This document shows, piece after piece, positions 18,078 through 21,781 of a stretch of 21,781 bases of DNA. The notes beneath the pieces are model-generated. The model did no database searches, was not told where the DNA came from, and saw nothing but the letters and a program-made list of their open reading frames with translations. This DNA is from Chara braunii (taxonomy: Eukaryota; Streptophyta; Charophyceae; Charales; Characeae). Every line of letters starts with the position of its first letter. Within the stretch, counting starts at the first letter, position 1. Position numbers and translations under genes: made by a program. The stretch is taken from contig BFEA01000457.1 in assembly GCA_003427395.1 (NCBI GenBank), positions 1,168,733-1,190,513 on the forward strand, read 5' to 3'.

Positions 18078-18860
18078 ACGGAACTGGGATCCCAAACGTG
18101 ATATATATTGGAAATTGTTGGAGAAGAAAAGGATGGAGGTTTGGGAGTTCCTTTTCCAACCAGGACCGTCTGCTCAGACCGACCTGGAATACAATCGACG
18201 AAGAAGCCTAGTGTTCCATGCGTGGAAACGTTACCATGGTGCACCCTGGGAGCCTGTCTCAAATTTCCTGAAAAGGCTGGAGCACGTTTTCTTCTTGATG
18301 GCAAAATAACTAACCGTCGAGAACTACAAGGCGCAGTTTGACAAGGACGAACCTTTCGACGTTGAAGACATGGAGGAGGTGAGCGACTCCGAACCTTCGA
18401 TTTCGAGTCCATGCCACTTCCTTGGGTGGTGACACAGGTTGATGATGAAGGGGAAGGTGGTTCTCGAAGATATTGCACATCCCTTGCCGGTTTGAAGCGT
18501 GTATTTGAGCGCGAAACAATCGAGGATCAATCGTCTGATGACGGGGAAAAAGAGAGAGACTATGAATATGCACCTATTGACAAACTCCCTAAGGACCGTG
18601 ATACCTGAGAGAATGATAGGCTCTTATTCTGCGGGAAGCACCACCGGTTCACAGCAGAGGATGTCTGGGGCCACGACGTCGTTTGGCACCCCAGAAAATT
18701 CCAACCTGCTGTAAAGAATGGAAAGTGGGTCATGACAATAAAGGAAGCCGACGACAAGTGGAGTGGTCTAAACAGACAGGGAGTGAGTCCATATAAGAAA
18801 AAAGGCCAGAGAAGCTTTAGTGGAGCATTTGATTGTAGTAAACCCCACACTCGTGGTTAA
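18078..18860 (+). pseudogene. C-terminal part of the decayed gene
   Basis: After the methyltransferase-like domain the frame shifts and reads ERNWDPKRDIYWKLLEKKRM, EVWEFLFQPGPS, SLVFHAWKRYHGAPWEPVSN and FLKRLEHVFF to a TAA at about 18307. It continues in that frame to an acidic DVEDMEEVSDSEPS. It shifts again near 18395 into VVTQVDDEGEGGSRRY and ETIEDQSSDDGEKERDYEYA. One TGA follows at 18606, then LLFCGKHHRFTAEDVWGHDV, WHPRKFQPAVKNGKWVM and a basic end SPYKKKGQRSFSGAF. The last TAA is at 18858-18860. The final 83 codons are clean. No domain was recognised. Confidence 0.5.
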
Positions 18861-19050
18861 TGGTCCCCGAAAAATATGTCGAATTAAATAGCGAAGCTTG
18901 TTAGCGAAATGTTAGCGAATTCATGGTTACTACATCTGAATTCGTGCTTTGTGTTGGTGAAGATTGAATCAATGTTTGCGAATTCGTGGTTTTGAAACCC
19001 GAAATGTTCATTAATGTGATAAAAAACTCTCTAAAGCCAACTTAGTGTTC
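18861..19050. other. AT-rich spacer between the decayed gene and the satellite
   Basis: It contains small repeats of TTAGCGAAATG and GCGAATTC(A/G)TGGTT (18900-18990) and nothing else recognisable. No canonical AATAAA is seen within the first 60 bp after the last stop. Confidence 0.6.
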
Positions 19051-21445
19051 GTCGAAATTATATCCGGATGTGCGTTCGGGATTTCACTACCGAAATCGCA
19101 CTTCGGGATTTCAGGATTTTACTTAGCCGTTTCTCAAAATTATATCCGGACGTACGTTCGGGTTTTGCTACCGAAATCGCAGTTCGGGATTTCATGATTT
19201 TTACTTAGCCGTTTCTCGAAATTATATCCGGATGTACGTTCGGGATTTCGCTATCGAAATCGCACTTCGGGATTCCAGGATTTTACTTAGCCTTTTCTTG
19301 AAGTTATATTTCGACGTACGTTTGGGATTTCGCTACCGAAATCACACTTCGGGATTCCGGGATTTTACTTAGCCATTTTTCGAAGTTATATCCGAACGGA
19401 TATTCGAAATTTCGCTACCGAAATCGCATTTTGGGATTTCAGGATTTTACTTATCTGTTTCTCGAAACTTCGTCTTGAGGTACGTTCGGGATGTCGCCAC
19501 TGAAATCGCACTTCGGGATTTCGGGATTTTACTTAACCGTTTCCCAAAGTTATAACCGCACGTGTGTTCGGGATTTCGTTACCGAAATCGCACTTTGGGA
19601 TTTCAGAATTTTACTTAGTCGTTTCTCGAAACTATATCCGGACGTGCATTCGAGATTTCGCCACCGAAGTCACCCTTCGGGATTTCGGGATTTTACTTAA
19701 CCGTTTCTCGAAGTTATATACGAGCGTACCTTTGGGATTTTGCTACCGAAATCGCCCTTCGGGATTTTGGGATTTTACTTGGCCGTTTCTCGAAATTATA
19801 CCCGGACGTATGTTCGGGATTTCATCACCGAAATCCCACTTCGGGATTTCGGGATTTTACTTAGCCGTTTCTTGAAGTTATATCCGGACGTACGTTCCGG
19901 ATTTCGCTACCGAAATCACACTTCGTGATTTCAGGATTTTACTTGGTCAGTTTTCGAGGTTATATTCACACGTGCGTTCGGGATTTCGCTACCGAAATCG
20001 CACTTTGGGATTTTGGGATTTTACTAGTCGTTTCTCGAAATTATATCCAGACGTGCGTTCGGGATTTCGTTACCGAAATCACACTTCGAGATTTCTGGAT
20101 TTTACTTAGCCGTTTCTCAAAGTTATATCCGGACGTGCGTTCGGAATTTCGTTACTGAAATCGCACTTCGGCATTTCGCGATTTCACTTAGCCGTTTCTC
20201 GAAGTGATATCCGCACATACGTTCGGGATTTCACCACTGAAATCGCACTTCGGGATTTCGGGATTTAACTTAGTCGTTCGGGATTTGGGATTTCGCTACC
20301 AAAATCGCACTTCGGGATTTCGGGATTTAACTTAATCGTTTTTCGAAATTATATTTAAACGCACGTTTGGGATTTCGTTACAAAAAATCGCACTTTGGGA
20401 TTTGGGGATTTTACTTGGTGGTTTCTCGAAATTATATCCAGACGTACGTTCGGGATTTTGCTACCGAAATTGCACTTCGGGATTTCAGGATTTTACCAAG
20501 TCGTTTCTCGGAGTTATATCCGCACGTGCGGTTGGGATTTTGTTACCGAAATCGCACTACGGGATTTCGGGATTTCACTTAGCCATTTCTCGAAGTTATA
20601 TCCACACATGCGTTCGGGATTTCGCCACTGAAATCGCACTTTGGGATTTCGGGATTTCACTTAGCCGTTTCTCGAAGTTATATTGGGATGTACGTTCGGG
20701 ATTTCGCTACCGAAATCGCACTTCGGGATTTCAGGATTTTACTTAGCCGTTTCTCGAAGTTATATCCAGGCGTATGTTCGGGATTTCACTACCGAAATCA
20801 CACTTCGGGATTTCGAGATTTTACTTAGCCGTTTCTCAAAGTTTTACCCGGACGTACGTATGGGATTTCGCCACCGAAATTGTACTTCGGGATTTCGGGA
20901 TTTTACTGAGCTTTGTTTCGAGGTCATATTCACACGTGCGTTCGGGATTTCGCTACCGAAATCGCACTTCGGGATTTCGGGATTTTACTTAGCCGTTTCT
21001 CGAAGTTATATCTGGACGTATATTCGGGATTTCACTACCGAAATCACACTTCGGGATTTCGGGATCTTACTTAGCCGTTTCTCGAAGTTATATCCGGACG
21101 TATGTTCAGGATTTCGCCACCGGAATTGCACTTCGGGATTTTGGGATTTTACCGAGCTTTGTTTCGAGGTTATATTCACACGTGCGTTTGGGATTTCGCT
21201 ACCAAAATCGCACTTCGAGATTTCGGGATTTTACTTAGTCGTTTTTTGAACCTATATCCGCACGTGTGTTCGGTATTTTGTTACCAAAATCGCACTTCGG
21301 GATTTCAAGATTTTACTTAACCATTTTTAAAATTTATATTCATACGTGCGTTTGGGATTTCGGTACCGAAATCACACTTCTTAATTTTGGGATTTTACTT
21401 TGTCGTTTTTCGAAGTTATATTCATACGTTGATTCGGGATTTCGC
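19050..21445 (+). repeat. Satellite array, ~82-bp unit, about 29 copies
   Basis: The unit is TTATATCCGGACGTACG, TTCGGGATTTCGCTACCGAA, ATCGCACTTCGGGATTTCGG, then GATTTTACTTAGCCGTTTCT and CGAAG. The anchor TATATCCGGACG and its variants occur every 80-83 bp from about 19060 to 21418, with one truncated unit near 20275-20290. Unit divergence looks like roughly 10-20%. Each unit carries the perfect inverted repeat GATTTCG-CTAC-CGAAATC. The open frames, up to 188 codons, arise because the unit has few stops. The period is not a multiple of three, so a frame cycles through three peptide versions (RNRTSGFQDFT, PKSHFGISGFYLAVS, TEIALWDFGILLSRF). They are not genes. Confidence 0.97.
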
Positions 21446-21660
21446 ATACTTGCAACGCATCCCGTGTGCGGGGTTGCGGCACATGCGGTGCAGAGCGCAC
21501 GCGTGTGCACGTGATGGGTCGCATGAGAAATCAAAAAATTATGCCTGCCTCAGTTTTTTAATGATGAAGAACCGTGAGCAGAAACATGGTGGGGCATGGG
21601 GTGGGTCGGCGGACTTCAGAGACTTACACAAACACACACAGAATAACGAATATGACAACA
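21446..21660. other. Short unique spacer, GC-rich at its left end
   Basis: Positions 21450-21530 are rich in GTGTGCG/GCGCAC alternating purine-pyrimidine words. The rest is ordinary. No gene is seen. Confidence 0.5.
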
Positions 21661-21693
21661 GGGAGAGATAGATATAGATGGATAGGTAGATAG

Positions 21694-21781
<88 letters not shown>
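21661..21781. repeat. Compound microsatellite (GATA)n(GA)n, cut by the window edge
   Basis: About 10 GATA-type tetranucleotides, the first few imperfect, run into more than 30 GA dinucleotides. It is the inverted form of the compound repeat at 9862-9948. Confidence 0.98.

Larger units (their letters stand above)
14364..18860 (+). pseudogene. Decayed large gene: unknown N-terminus, ParB-like domain, DNA methyltransferase-like domain
   Basis: This 4.5-kb stretch is richer in G+C than its flanks and reads as protein throughout on the plus strand, but with many stops. One frame runs from the acceptor-like CTACTGTACTCTTAG (AG at 14362-14363) to about 15900, with stops at 14936, 15296, 15351, 15737, 15845 and 15899. 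The next frame runs from about 15902 to 17457, with stops at 16273, 16459, 16468, 16747, 17017 and 17227. After that the frame changes several times until the last stop at 18858. Content in order: a globular N-terminal part of about 190 residues, a Lys/Arg-rich linker with putative nuclear localisation signals, a ParB-like domain, a long middle part, a permuted SAM methyltransferase-like domain, and a C-terminal tail. The stops are TGA, TAG and one TAA, mostly explainable as CGA to TGA or CAG to TAG. No transposase, reverse transcriptase or integrase was seen. I regard it as a dead copy of a repetitive-element gene; the class is unknown. Confidence 0.6.

Noticed and set aside
19491-21514. ORFs up to 188 codons such as GISLPKSHFGISGFYLAVS repeats
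   Set aside because: They are translations of the 82-bp satellite. Because 82 is not a multiple of three, the peptide cycles through three frames, which a real repeat protein would not do.
1-21781. CRISPR array among the tandem repeats
   Set aside because: The repeats are contiguous diverging tandem units without unique spacers, in clearly eukaryotic DNA.

Overview
This window looks like nuclear DNA of a flagellated, plant-lineage eukaryote. It is AT-rich, full of tandem repeats and microsatellites, and has no bacterial-style operons. Two fragments point to the lineage. A short piece of mitochondrial nad1 matches the streptophyte form of the protein (MAQKQIW... ISCLAETNRAPFD in land plants). 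A piece of axonemal dynein heavy chain implies an ancestor with flagella. Together these suggest a streptophyte with swimming sperm: a charophyte such as a stonewort, a bryophyte, a lycophyte or a fern. The exact group is a guess.

Layout. Positions 1-1395 hold a polypyrimidine minisatellite of about 15 units of about 91 bp. Five units of the same family return in inverted orientation at 6070-6530. Between the two arrays lies mostly gene-free DNA, with two minus-strand protein remnants: an intact-looking exon resembling the zinc-binding C-terminal domain of PrimPol-type primases (4769-5072, with a good splice donor), and a broken fragment of a dynein heavy chain (5342-5687, one frameshift and one stop). 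Positions 6530-11550 are intergenic, with several microsatellites and a young 141-bp tandem duplication. Positions 11550-12435 are a patchwork: an unidentified ORF, a duplicated nad1 insertion of mitochondrial origin, and a GC-rich stretch open on the minus strand. Positions 12457-14117 contain two copies of a non-autonomous DNA transposon, one truncated and one apparently complete at 523 bp with terminal inverted repeats. The second sits inside an array of GAGTTAGTTCGCACTT-containing repeats.

The main object is a 4.5-kb decayed coding region at 14364-18860 on the plus strand. It stays in frame for long stretches but carries many stops and a few frameshifts. Its reconstructed order is: an unknown N-terminal domain, a charged Lys/Arg-rich linker, a ParB-like domain (PVNGQRTVTAM core), a long middle region, a permuted N6/N4-type DNA methyltransferase-like domain (EPPC, EYDRVYVGFNG, then GQTVFFFG...NIVALE), and an acidic then basic C-terminal part. 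A ParB-methyltransferase fusion is familiar from bacteria, phages and their mobile elements. Finding it as a relic in a plant-type nuclear genome makes it the best candidate for an under-described system, probably a repetitive-element protein.

From 19050 to 21445 the window is an array of about 29 copies of an 82-bp satellite whose unit contains a perfect 7-bp-stem hairpin and shows a three-unit higher-order period. The window ends in a GATA/GA microsatellite. I see no convincing intact complete gene, no rRNA, no tRNA and no CRISPR array.
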